Below are positions 1 to 6,847 of a DNA stretch of 7,980 nt, one piece after another. How positions within the stretch are numbered: position 1 is the stretch's first letter; the number at the start of each line of letters is the position of its first letter. The notes under the pieces were generated by a model that saw nothing but the letters and a program-made list of their open reading frames with translations, ran no database searches and had not been told where the DNA came from. The stretch lies in contig JAEZSM010000144.1 in NCBI GenBank assembly GCA_023421875.1, positions 1 through 7,980 on the forward strand, read 5' to 3'. Both the position numbers and the translations under genes were made by a program. Origin of the DNA: Spirochaetota bacterium. Its GTDB lineage: Bacteria; Spirochaetota; Spirochaetia; Treponematales; Rectinemataceae.

Positions 1-623
1 GTGTATTAAAGGGCCTTGAAGCTGAAGTCAGCGCCCTGGTGAAGCCTTACGGGTTTATCGCCACCGCAGGGCAGTCCATGGGCTCGCGGCACATGCTTAC
101 CAAGAAACCGGTCACCAAGCTTGCAGATATCGCAAACATGAAGATGCGCGGACCGAATGCGGTCTATATAAGCATGTTCAAGTCCCTGGGCGCCGCAGGC
201 ACCACCATGGACTGGAACGAGATCTATACCGCACTTCAGACCGGGGTTATCGACGGCATGGAAGCCTCGCCCTCGATGATCAATTCCATGAAATTCCAGG
301 ATGTGGCCAAGAATCTTACGATAACCGACCATATCATCGCCTGTGTGTATTATTTCTTCAACGAGAAGTGGTACAACAGCCTGCCCGCGGACCTGCAGAA
401 AATTGTCATGGACTGCGCCCAGGAAGCCGCCCAGTATCAGGCCAAGCTGGATGAAGCCGACCAGGTGGCAGCCCTGGATAAGATCAAGGCCGCCGGCGTG
501 ACAGTCCATGTGCCCGCCGACAAGGCTAAATGGGTTGAGGCGTGCAAGCCCATGCTGGCCGAGTACAGGGCCAAAGGCCCTGCCTGGAACAGCTTTATCG
601 ACAAGATGCTTGCCATAAAGTAA
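1..623 (+). CDS. dctP: TRAP transporter substrate-binding protein DctP, 5'-truncated by window edge
   Basis: This is the periplasmic (or lipid-anchored) solute receptor of a tripartite ATP-independent transporter. It captures the ligand and delivers it to the DctQM membrane complex. The reading frame is open to the left edge (first whole codon at base 3) and ends at TAA 621-623, leaving about 206 residues of a family usually near 330. The signal peptide and first lobe are therefore outside the window. Visible DctP hallmarks are GSRHMLTKKPV, then MKMRGPN with the conserved Arg (codon 147-149) that in studied family members salt-bridges the ligand carboxylate. These are followed by the DWNEIYTALQTGVIDGMEAS block and the NSLPADLQKIVMDCAQEAA helix. 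The Arg suggests a carboxylate ligand such as a sugar acid, keto acid or dicarboxylate, but the actual ligand cannot be read from sequence. It leads the dctPQM cluster. The family is secure; the substrate is unknown. Confidence 0.95.
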   Translation, partial: VLKGLEAEVSALVKPYGFIATAGQSMGSRHMLTKKPVTKLADIANMKMRGPNAVYISMFKSLGAAGTTMDWNEIYTALQTGVIDGMEASPSMINSMKFQDVAKNLTITDHIIACVYYFFNEKWYNSLPADLQKIVMDCAQEAAQYQAKLDEADQVAALDKIKAAGVTVHVPADKAKWVEACKPMLAEYRAKGPAWNSFIDKMLAIK

Positions 624-649
624 CGTAAGCTCGGTTTTCTCTTTCCCCA

Positions 650-678
650 GGTCGTTCCCGCTGAAAACGGGAACGACC
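650..678 (+). promoter_or_regulatory. Perfect 11-bp hairpin between dctP and dctQ
   Basis: GGTCGTTCCCG (650-660) pairs perfectly with CGGGAACGACC (668-678) around a 7-base loop, CTGAAAA. It starts 26 bases after the dctP stop and ends 33 bases before the dctQ start. Only two T residues follow before the run is broken (TTGTGTATT), so it is a poor intrinsic terminator on the + strand. The likely role, inferred from position, is to protect the 3' end of dctP mRNA or cause partial termination or processing. Either would give more binding protein than membrane subunits, as is common in binding-protein-dependent transport operons. The structure is seen directly; the function is inferred. Confidence 0.8.
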
Positions 679-711
679 TTGTGTATTACACCGATACAGG
701 GAGTCGCCGGA

Positions 712-1209
712 ATGGCAAAAAAAATCTACCGCTTTTTCGACCGCCTGCGGACAATTCTGCTCGTTTCGATATCTTCCTTTACCATTGTACTTTGCTTTTT
801 ACAGATCCTGCTCAGGTACTTTACCTTTATAAAGCTGCGGCCCTTCGCCTGGGGCGACGAGGTTTTGCGTCTTTCGGCGATCTGGGTGATTTTTTTGGGT
901 ATAAGCATAGGGGTACGGGATGGTTCGCATTTCACCGTCGATCTCTTTCTAAACAAGATCCGTTCTGTCAGGTTCCGGCGCGCCGCCGACACTCTGATCG
1001 ACCTGATTGTCATTGCGCTTTTGGGAATCCTGACCTGGAAGGGCTATGTGTACACGTCGATGAACGTGATGAGCAGCCTCCAGAACATCCAGCTATCCAT
1101 GGCCTTGTTCTACGCCGCGATTCCGGTGGGCTGCCTGTTCGAGCTCTTCGAATACGGTTACAAGCTGGCATACGGAAACGATTACAAGCTGAAGATGCTT
1201 TCCAAATAG
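712..1209 (+). CDS. dctQ: TRAP transporter small membrane subunit DctQ
   Basis: This 165-residue integral membrane protein is the small (four-helix) subunit of the TRAP importer and pairs with DctM. Hydrophobic segments lie at about residues 14-36, 47-67, 91-110 and 124-147, matching the DctQ four-helix pattern. The second helix carries the family signature, here WGDEVLRLSAIWVIFLG followed by VRDGSHFTVD. I chose ATG 712 because AGGGAG (698-703) lies 8 bases upstream. A longer in-frame TTG at 679 would begin at the foot of the hairpin with no ribosome-binding site. It ends at TAG 1207-1209, 66 bases before dctM. That gap contains only a weak GC hairpin (AGGGG 1218-1222 with CCCCT 1234-1238). 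Short length, helix pattern and position between dctP and dctM make the call firm. Confidence 0.93.
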   Translation: MAKKIYRFFDRLRTILLVSISSFTIVLCFLQILLRYFTFIKLRPFAWGDEVLRLSAIWVIFLGISIGVRDGSHFTVDLFLNKIRSVRFRRAADTLIDLIVIALLGILTWKGYVYTSMNVMSSLQNIQLSMALFYAAIPVGCLFELFEYGYKLAYGNDYKLKMLSK

Positions 1210-1275
1210 AGGCTTCCAGGGGATCCGGCCGAGCCCCTTTGAACGCTAAAACGAGAAAAACCGAGGAGTTGCTGC

Positions 1276-2565
1276 ATGTGGCAGATATGGCTTGTGTTCG
1301 CCGTGCTCTTAGCCTTTATTTTCGCCGGGTTTCCCATCTACATGGCTATAATCCTCACCACCACCTGTTTTATGATCGGTATGGGGCTACCCCTGAATCT
1401 GGTGGTGATAAAAATGTTCGGGAGCGTCAACGCCTTTTCACTCATGGCCATTCCTTTTTTTATTATCGCTGGCAATATTATGGCCAAATCGGACATAACC
1501 GACCGCATCGTGGATCTCTCCGACTCGATGGTGGGGCAGTTCAAAGGCGGTCTGGGCCACGTTAACATTCTGGCGTCCATGTTTTTCGGGGGTATCCAGG
1601 GCTCGGGAATAGCCGACGCCTCGGCCATTGGGGGAATGCTTATCCCCGCCATGGAAAAACAGGGCTACGACAAGGACTATGCCGTTGCGGTAACCGCCGG
1701 CTCGTCAATGCTCAGTCCGATAATTCCGCCCAGTATCGCCATGATTCTTTTTTCGTATTATACGGAGATTCCGGTAAGCCGGCTTTTTTTAGGCGGAATC
1801 GTGCCGGGCTTGGTCATTGCCGCTCTCCAGATGCTCTGGAACAGGATCGAGTATTCACGACGCGGGTATAATATCCCCACCCATCCTTTTTCACTGAGGC
1901 GGCTGGCAAGCACCTTGAAGCGCTCGATCGGCGCTCTGCTCATGCCCCTGATCATTATCGGCGGCATTATTTCCGGAGTCGTTACCGCCACCGAGTCGGG
2001 GGTCATCGCCATAGTATACGGGTTGATCTACGGGTTTTTCGTATCGAAAAAACTAAAGCCCCGGGATCTTATATCGATCCTCAAAAGTTCGGCGGTGACC
2101 ACCGCTGTCGTGATGATCACCATCGCGGCCACGGGAGCCCTGTCCAACGTGCTGGTGCGCATGCGCTTTCAGGCCAATGTCACCGACTACGTGGTGAATG
2201 TGATAGGGAATCCAGCGCTGGGCACGCTCTTTCTGATGTTTGTCATATTCGTCCTGGGAATGTTCTTGGATCCGACGGTGCTTATAGCGATGCTGGCGGC
2301 CACGATAGTGAGCATAGGCAACTCCTTCGGCTTCGATCCTATCCACTACGGTGTGGTAATGGTAATAATGATGCAGGTGGGGGCGATAACGCCGCCGGTA
2401 GGATCGTTTCTTTTTGTCTCCTGCGGCATAGCCAAGCTCCCCATAGACAAGGCGGCTAAACCCCTTATTCCCTTTATCGCCACGATAATGGTTACAATTC
2501 TGTTGAGCTTTTTTATTCCCCAGCTCGTGGTAAGCCTTCCCAACTTTATTCTGGGAGGAAGCTGA
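1276..2565 (+). CDS. dctM: TRAP transporter large membrane subunit DctM
   Basis: This 429-residue polytopic protein, full length for the family, is the transport-channel subunit. It couples substrate uptake to an ion gradient (Na+ or H+, not resolvable here). About eleven or twelve hydrophobic segments span the chain. Conserved DctM motifs appear in order: FFGGIQGSGIADASAIG (residues 103-119), SSMLSPIIPPSIAMI (about 143-157), GVVTATESGVIAIVYGL (about 234-250), MFLDP, and GAITPPVG (369-376). The Gly/Ser-rich and Pro-Pro motifs are the re-entrant-loop regions of this ion-transporter superfamily. ATG 1276 is preceded by GAGGAG (1263-1268) at 7-base spacing. It ends at TGA 2563-2565. With the preceding genes it completes a P-Q-M transporter. 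No frameshift or missing motif was seen. Confidence 0.96.
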   Translation: MWQIWLVFAVLLAFIFAGFPIYMAIILTTTCFMIGMGLPLNLVVIKMFGSVNAFSLMAIPFFIIAGNIMAKSDITDRIVDLSDSMVGQFKGGLGHVNILASMFFGGIQGSGIADASAIGGMLIPAMEKQGYDKDYAVAVTAGSSMLSPIIPPSIAMILFSYYTEIPVSRLFLGGIVPGLVIAALQMLWNRIEYSRRGYNIPTHPFSLRRLASTLKRSIGALLMPLIIIGGIISGVVTATESGVIAIVYGLIYGFFVSKKLKPRDLISILKSSAVTTAVVMITIAATGALSNVLVRMRFQANVTDYVVNVIGNPALGTLFLMFVIFVLGMFLDPTVLIAMLAATIVSIGNSFGFDPIHYGVVMVIMMQVGAITPPVGSFLFVSCGIAKLPIDKAAKPLIPFIATIMVTILLSFFIPQLVVSLPNFILGGS

Positions 2566-2643
2566 GGCGCTGAATACGCATAGTGCTCTTCAGATTGTTC
2601 GAGCGCAAAGCTCGGCTGATTATGGAAATACTAGGAGGAGATA

Positions 2644-3798
2644 ATGATAAAAATCGGCATCGCAGGCGCCGGGGCTATTGCCGGCGTTCACATCGATTCA
2701 TATAAGCGGTTTCCGGAACATTGCCAAATTACTGCGGTCTGCGACACCTTCAAGGACAAGGCCGAAGCCATGGCGGCAGAGAAAGGGCTCGGCGCACAGG
2801 TGTACGGGGATTTAAAGCAGCTGCTGGCCGACCCGGAGGTGGACGCGGTGAGCATCTGCCTGCCACCGAACGCCCACTGCGCCGCTGCGGTTGAGGGCTT
2901 GGGCGCCGGCAAGCACGTGCTAGTGGAAAAACCCATGGCCGGCTCTCTGGAAGAATGCGACCGCATGGTAAAAGCCGCAGAGGAGAGCGGAAAAATTCTG
3001 GGTATCGTAAGCCAAAATCGTTACAAGACCCCGGTGGACAAGCTCAAGCGTATTTTAGATCAAGGCTTGCTGGGAAAGGTTTCTTTCGCCAATTTCGATT
3101 CACTCTGGTGGAGATCCCAGGTGTACTACGATCTGTGGTGGAGGGGCACCTGGGCTCAGGAGTCAGGGGGCTGCTTTATGAGCCATGCCGTCCACTATCT
3201 GGACCTGATGCATTACCTCTTCGGCATGCCCTCGGGGGTGAGCGCTACGATCCACAATGTGGGGCACGCCAACTCGGAGTGCGAAGACGTAGGCTTTGCG
3301 GTCTTCGACTATCCCGACAAGAAAATACATTTCACCTGCTCCCTGGTGAGCAACGGAGAGCGCCAGAGCATTACGGTAGAAGGCGAAAACGCATCGGCCA
3401 GCGTGCCCTGGGCAGTGTCTGCCAATCAGTCTTTGCCCAACGGCTTTCCCCAGGAGGATGGCGATGGTAAAAAGGCGCTCGAAGAAGCCTATAGCGCCAT
3501 GGCCGATCTGCCCTTCGAGGGCCATGACGCCCAACTGTTGAATTTCCTGCGGGCTATCGATGGAAAAGAAACAATCGCGCTGGACGGCAGGGCTGGCAGA
3601 AAAACCATCGAGCTTATAATGGGGATCTATAAATCCTCGGTATCCGGCGGCTCCGTCAGCTTCCCCCTTAAACTCGATGATCCTTTCTACCGCAAGGAGA
3701 GCATGGTCGCGCTTATGCCCAAATTCCACGAAAAGAAAAAGAGCGTGGACAATTTCAGCGCTACAAAGATCACCCTGGGCAGGGACCTGGGGCGATAA
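2644..3798 (+). CDS. Gfo/Idh/MocA-family NAD(P)-dependent oxidoreductase
   Basis: A 384-residue cytosolic dehydrogenase of the glucose-fructose oxidoreductase / inositol dehydrogenase / MocA family. These enzymes oxidise or reduce hydroxyl groups of sugars, inositols or sugar acids with NAD(P). The N-terminal Rossmann fold shows IGIAGAGAIAGVH (residues 4-16, dinucleotide-binding glycines). The EKP motif is at residues 95-97, with the catalytic Lys96. The C-terminal alpha/beta substrate domain contains GTW near 168-170 and GGCFMSHAVHYLDLMHYLFG, with the active-site His184 and Asp187. The position four residues before His184, often Asp or Asn in the family, is Ser180 here. ATG 2644 follows a strong AGGAGG site (2633-2638). 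It sits 78 bases after dctM with only weak hairpins between, so co-transcription with the transporter is likely and the substrate is plausibly the imported compound or a derivative. The family is certain; the reaction is not known. Confidence 0.93.
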   Translation: MIKIGIAGAGAIAGVHIDSYKRFPEHCQITAVCDTFKDKAEAMAAEKGLGAQVYGDLKQLLADPEVDAVSICLPPNAHCAAAVEGLGAGKHVLVEKPMAGSLEECDRMVKAAEESGKILGIVSQNRYKTPVDKLKRILDQGLLGKVSFANFDSLWWRSQVYYDLWWRGTWAQESGGCFMSHAVHYLDLMHYLFGMPSGVSATIHNVGHANSECEDVGFAVFDYPDKKIHFTCSLVSNGERQSITVEGENASASVPWAVSANQSLPNGFPQEDGDGKKALEEAYSAMADLPFEGHDAQLLNFLRAIDGKETIALDGRAGRKTIELIMGIYKSSVSGGSVSFPLKLDDPFYRKESMVALMPKFHEKKKSVDNFSATKITLGRDLGR

Positions 3799-3815
3799 GT
3801 CCCGCTTAAGAGACA

Positions 3816-3856
3816 GACGCAGCGCGTCCTAGCAATGACAACGCAGCGCGGCGCTG
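3816..3856. repeat. GC-rich palindromic repeat pair after the oxidoreductase gene
   Basis: ACGCAGCGCG occurs twice, at 3817-3826 and 3841-3850, exactly 24 bases apart, and each copy sits in a palindrome. The first is GACGC-AGC-GCGTC (3816-3828). The second is CAGCGC-G-GCGCTG (3844-3856). Between them lies TAGCAATGACA (3830-3840), so the minus strand reads GTCATTGCTAGGACGCGC. This resembles the GTCATTGCGAGGAGCGC-type interspersed repeats I recall from many bacterial genomes, and it may be a decayed copy. The repeats are seen directly; family membership is inferred from memory. They could also act as an mRNA 3'-end structure for the operon. Confidence 0.55.
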
Positions 3857-3870
3857 ACGGCAAAGACTAC

Positions 3871-3936
3871 AAAAGCAAGGCTTTTTTCAGTATATTTAAG
3901 CTAATTACAAAACTCGTCTGAGTTTTGAAAAAGCCT
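3871..3936. repeat. AT-rich nested inverted repeats upstream of transketolase
   Basis: Three overlapping structures lie here. AAAAGC-AAG-GCTTTT (3871-3885) ends in a six-T run (3882-3887), a weak terminator-like hairpin. CAAAACTC-GTCT-GAGTTTTG (3908-3927) is a perfect 8-bp stem. AGGCTTTTTTCA (3878-3889) can pair with TGAAAAAGCCT (3926-3936), 11 bp with one bulged T, enclosing most of the second hairpin. The block may end transcription from the dctPQM-oxidoreductase unit or act as a transketolase leader. It may also be a small miniature-element-like insertion. No convincing promoter could be fixed: TTGAAA (3925-3930) with CATAGT (3949-3954) at 18-base spacing is weak and would start transcription at the ribosome-binding site. 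The remainder of 3799-3972 holds nothing else I can support. Confidence 0.55.
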
Positions 3937-3972
3937 CGGGTATCATTTCATAGTGAGTAAGGAGTATTTTTG

Positions 3973-5973
3973 ATGGATAGCAAATCGCTGGAAAAAATCG
4001 CCCTGTCGGTTCGGAGCCTGAGCATCGACGCGATCAATAAGGCCAATTCAGGCCACCCGGGGCTTCCCCTGGGCGCAGCGGAATTGGCAGCCTACCTCTA
4101 TGGCCAGGAGATGACCTACGACGCAGGCGATCCTTCCTGGATCAATAGGGATAGGTTCGTGCTCTCCGCCGGTCACGGTTCCATGCTGCTTTATTCGATT
4201 CTGCACATGGCGGGATTCCCCATAAGCATCGATGACATAAAGAGTTTTCGCCAGGTGGGTTCCAAGTGCGCCGGGCACCCCGAATACGGTGTAACCCCGG
4301 GCGTCGAGACCACCACAGGACCCCTAGGCCAGGGAATCGCCACGGCGGTGGGCATGGCCATTGGCGAGCGCATGATGGCCGCCAGGCTCAATACGAAGGA
4401 TCACACGGTCATCGATCACTACACCTATACGCTGGCCGGCGATGGCTGCCTCATGGAGGGCGTCTCTGCCGAAGCATGCTCCTTGGCGGGGCATCTCGGC
4501 CTGGGCAAGCTCATTGCCTACTACGATTCCAATGCAATTTCCATCGACGGCTCTACCACCCTGGCCTTTACCGAGGATGTGGGCGCCAGATTCGAATCCT
4601 ACGGCTGGCAGGTACTCACTGGCGACATGTACGATTTTGCCGGGCTGGCCGCCTTGACCGAAAAGGCCAAGGCAGAGACCGGGAAGCCTAGCCTGATAAT
4701 TCTTAAAAGCGTCATCGGCAAGGGTTCTCCCAACAAACAGGGCACAGCGGGCATCCATGGCTCGCCCCTGGGCGAGGAAGAAGCCGCCAAGGCCAAGACC
4801 GCCATGGGCATACCCCTGGACACGCCCTTCTGGGTTGCCCCCGAGGCCTATGCATATTTTGAAAAACATCGATCTGCTCTGAAGGCGCGCAAGGACGCCT
4901 GGCAGAAAACCTACGAAGCCTGGGGCAAGGCTAATCCGGAAAAATCCGAGGAGCTTAGCGCATGGTTCTTCAACAGGCCCGTTAAGGAACTGGATCTGCC
5001 AGCCTTTGCCAAGGGTGACAAGATCGCCACCCGGAACGCATCCGGCAAGGCACTGGCTGCAGTGGCGGCAAGCTGGCCCAACCTGGTTGGCGGCTCTGCT
5101 GACCTGACCAGCCCCAACGTAACCCAGCTGCCGTCCGATCCCTCCGGGCTTCCCCTGGACTTTACGGCCAAGAATCCCGGCGGCCGCTATATCCGCTTCG
5201 GCGTGCGGGAGCACGGGATGGCTGCCATCGCCAACGGCCTGGCGCTCTACGGCGGGTTCAGGCCCTTCGTGGCCACCTTCCTGGTCTTCGCAGACTATCT
5301 GCGGCCCGCCCTGCGCCTGGCCGCCCTTATGAAACTTCCGGTCATCTACGTGCTGACCCACGATTCGGTATTCATCGGCGAGGACGGCCCCACGCACCAG
5401 CCGGTGGAAACCCTGGCTTCACTCCGGGCTATTCCCAACTGCACGGTGCTGCGCCCCGCCGACGCTGAAGAGACCGCGGTAGCATGGCGGCTGGCGATGG
5501 AGAACACCGAGGGACCAACAGTGCTGGCATTGAGCAGACAGAACCTACCGGTTATGGAGAAGGACGATCCGGAATGGCCCTACACCATGGGCCTGGGCGC
5601 CTATGTGGTACGGAACAGCTCCACAGCCCCCGACGCGACCCTGGTAGCCTCGGGCTCGGAAGTCTCTTTGGCCCTGGCAGCCGCCGACAAGCTCAAGGCA
5701 GAAAGACCCGAGCTTTCGATCCGGGTTGTGTCGGTGCCCGACAGGAACGCATTCTTTGCAGCCCCAGCCCCGGTCCGGGACGCCATCCTGGCGCCGCCGG
5801 CCAAGGTTTTTGTAGCCGAAGCAGGCGTTGCCATGGGCTGGGAACGGATAGCCGAACCGGAGCGCATTCTCTCGGTCGAGCGCTTCGGCGAATCGGGCCC
5901 TGGCGACCAGGTGGCCGCCCACCTGGGCTTTACCGTCGATGCCTTTGCCGCCATGATCCGCGCTTCGCTATAA
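3973..5973 (+). CDS. tkt: Transketolase (single-chain, full length)
   Basis: Transketolase (EC 2.2.1.1) moves two-carbon ketol units between sugar phosphates in the pentose-phosphate pathway, using thiamine diphosphate and a divalent metal in the cytosol. At 666 residues it matches the usual 660-680. Active-site features are all present: SGHPG with His28, SAGHGS with His68, GPLGQG (116-121), and the ThDP/metal motif GDG from residue 156 through Asn187. Also present are His262 (GIHGSPLG), catalytic Glu413 in FGVREHGM, THDSVFIGEDGPTHQP (462-477) with His463, Asp464 and His475, and Arg522 in SRQNLP. The three domains (ThDP-binding, pyrimidine-binding, C-terminal) are fused, unlike the split two-gene form. 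ATG 3973 has AAGGAG (3959-3964) 8 bases upstream. It lies 174 bases after the oxidoreductase gene and ends just before a strong terminator, so it may be its own unit. It is probably an ordinary transketolase; a dedicated role in the neighbouring pathway is possible but unproven. Confidence 0.97.
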   Translation: MDSKSLEKIALSVRSLSIDAINKANSGHPGLPLGAAELAAYLYGQEMTYDAGDPSWINRDRFVLSAGHGSMLLYSILHMAGFPISIDDIKSFRQVGSKCAGHPEYGVTPGVETTTGPLGQGIATAVGMAIGERMMAARLNTKDHTVIDHYTYTLAGDGCLMEGVSAEACSLAGHLGLGKLIAYYDSNAISIDGSTTLAFTEDVGARFESYGWQVLTGDMYDFAGLAALTEKAKAETGKPSLIILKSVIGKGSPNKQGTAGIHGSPLGEEEAAKAKTAMGIPLDTPFWVAPEAYAYFEKHRSALKARKDAWQKTYEAWGKANPEKSEELSAWFFNRPVKELDLPAFAKGDKIATRNASGKALAAVAASWPNLVGGSADLTSPNVTQLPSDPSGLPLDFTAKNPGGRYIRFGVREHGMAAIANGLALYGGFRPFVATFLVFADYLRPALRLAALMKLPVIYVLTHDSVFIGEDGPTHQPVETLASLRAIPNCTVLRPADAEETAVAWRLAMENTEGPTVLALSRQNLPVMEKDDPEWPYTMGLGAYVVRNSSTAPDATLVASGSEVSLALAAADKLKAERPELSIRVVSVPDRNAFFAAPAPVRDAILAPPAKVFVAEAGVAMGWERIAEPERILSVERFGESGPGDQVAAHLGFTVDAFAAMIRASL

Positions 5974-5995
5974 CCGCAGGCACTTTCGCAGGACA

Positions 5996-6038
5996 AAAGG
6001 GCGGCGGCGGCCTAAGAGCGCCGCCGCCCTTTCTTTTT
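5996..6038 (+). terminator. Strong rho-independent terminator after transketolase
   Basis: AGGGCGGCGGCG (5998-6009) pairs perfectly with CGCCGCCGCCCT (6019-6030) around a 9-base loop (6010-6018), and two more A-T pairs extend the base. The run TTTCTTTTT (6030-6038) follows directly. It begins 22 bases after the transketolase stop codon. The stem, loop and T tract are all textbook, so this marks the end of the upstream transcription unit and means the GntR gene needs its own promoter. Confidence 0.95.
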
Positions 6039-6047
6039 AATCCTCAC

Positions 6048-6078
6048 TCTGGTAGAATCAGATATACCAGATACCAGA
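6048..6078. promoter_or_regulatory. Candidate operator: three TCTGGTA heptamers upstream of the GntR gene
   Basis: TCTGGTA (6048-6054) is followed by two exact tandem copies of its reverse complement, TACCAGA (6065-6071 and 6072-6078). An outer AATCA/TGATT pair (6056-6060, 6080-6084) overlaps the cluster. It lies between the transketolase terminator and the regulator start. It covers TAGAAT (6053-6058), a possible -10 box, though no good -35 is visible. TGGT/ACCA half-sites are typical of FadR-subfamily GntR regulators. Their usual spacing in TGGTNNNACCA is 3 bases, but here it is 12, so the geometry is atypical. An autoregulatory operator is the best inference. Confidence 0.55.
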
Positions 6079-6135
6079 TTGATTAAGTAAAAATTTCGGA
6101 CTTCCCTGGGAGGCTCCGGCGGAGAGGACTAGAAC

Positions 6136-6831
6136 ATGGATGACAAAGAATTTGTCGGAATAGAACGGCGAAGCCTCGCGGAGCAGGTATACCTCCACCT
6201 CTGCAATTCCATAAGCAGCGGAAAATTCAAGTATGGTCAGATTATCAACACCAGAAAACTGGCGGAAGAGCTGAAGGTGAGCATGATGCCCATCCGGGAA
6301 GCCCTGAAACGGCTCGAGATGGACGGCGTGGTGGAAATTCGTCCCAGGAGCATGTGCCTGCTGCGCAAGCCCACGAAAAAAACGATTCTGTCGGCCATCG
6401 ACGTGCGCGAATTGCTGGAAGTGCATTGCGTAAGGGCGATCTATGGGGCTATAGAAGAATCAAGATTAACCGATCTGAGAAAAATAATCGATTCCATGCG
6501 GGCCGTCATGGCAAAGGAGCCTATCGATTTAAAAAAATACATCCGCTATGACGGCCAGTTCCACAGAACGTTGTGCGATTTGGTCGACAACGAATTTGTC
6601 AGCAAATCGTACAAGGAACTGAACATCCACCTCAACATGAACTACATGTACGACATAGGGATCAAGCCCAATGTTTCCCAAACCTTTATCGACCATGTTG
6701 ATCTGGTCGAGGCTCTTGCCAGGCACTCGCCCGCCGCCGTCGATATTATCGAAAAGCACTTGAAAATAAGCCGAAAAAATATCCTGAGCGGAGAATTCTT
6801 TACCGCCGACAAGGCCGGGGGCGAGGCGTAA
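6136..6831 (+). CDS. GntR-family transcriptional regulator, FCD (FadR-type) subgroup
   Basis: A 231-residue DNA-binding regulator, normal length for the FadR/FCD subgroup, which usually represses sugar-acid, lactate or other carboxylate pathways until an acid ligand binds. The N-terminal winged helix (about residues 12-75) shows LAEQVYLHLCNSISSGKF, then RKLAEELKVSMMPIREALKRLEMDGVVEIRPR, a classic GntR helix-turn-helix and wing. The all-helical C-terminal FCD domain (about 85-220) keeps the metal/ligand set: Asp139 and His143 in YDGQFH, His187 in DHVDLVEAL, and His208 in EKHL. This suggests a metal-assisted carboxylate ligand. ATG 6136 has GGAGAGG (6121-6127) 8 bases upstream. It follows a terminator and an operator-like repeat cluster, so autoregulation is likely. 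The dehydrogenase gene starts 81 bases downstream and may be co-transcribed and co-regulated. The ligand is unknown. Confidence 0.94.
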   Translation: MDDKEFVGIERRSLAEQVYLHLCNSISSGKFKYGQIINTRKLAEELKVSMMPIREALKRLEMDGVVEIRPRSMCLLRKPTKKTILSAIDVRELLEVHCVRAIYGAIEESRLTDLRKIIDSMRAVMAKEPIDLKKYIRYDGQFHRTLCDLVDNEFVSKSYKELNIHLNMNYMYDIGIKPNVSQTFIDHVDLVEALARHSPAAVDIIEKHLKISRKNILSGEFFTADKAGGEA

Positions 6832-6847
6832 AGGCAACTGCCGCGCC

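Noticed and set aside
6..509. Minus-strand open frame opposite dctP
   Set aside because: The + strand encodes clear DctP motifs over the same bases; the antisense translation resembles no family.
1218..1238. Hairpin AGGGG/CCCCT between dctQ and dctM
   Set aside because: Only 5 bp with an 11-base loop and a three-T run; too weak for a terminator and inside an evident operon.
681..1565. Open + strand frame of 294 codons across dctQ and the start of dctM
   Set aside because: It overlaps two well-supported TRAP subunits in another frame, begins at the foot of a hairpin with no ribosome-binding site, and is Arg/His-rich low-quality sequence typical of a shadow frame.
2600..2614. Hairpin CGAGC/GCTCG between dctM and the oxidoreductase gene
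   Set aside because: Only 5 bp, no T tract; a chance pairing is likely.
3816..3856. CRISPR-like spaced repeats
   Set aside because: Only two 10-base copies 24 bases apart, with no third repeat or cas gene; they are palindromic elements, not an array.
3925..3954. TTGAAA / CATAGT as a transketolase promoter
   Set aside because: The -10 match is poor and the start point would fall on the ribosome-binding site; not reported as a feature.
4324..5397. Long open frame (357 codons) on the minus strand within transketolase
   Set aside because: It lies wholly antisense to a complete transketolase with all catalytic motifs, its translation shows no recognisable domain, and it is explained by the codon bias of the GC-rich gene on the other strand.
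3973..5973. Sulfoglycolytic transketolase pathway (sulfoquinovose breakdown) as the role of this locus
   Set aside because: No sulfoquinovosidase, isomerase or sulfo-specific partner is visible, and the enzyme is a standard fused transketolase; nothing points to a sulfosugar.
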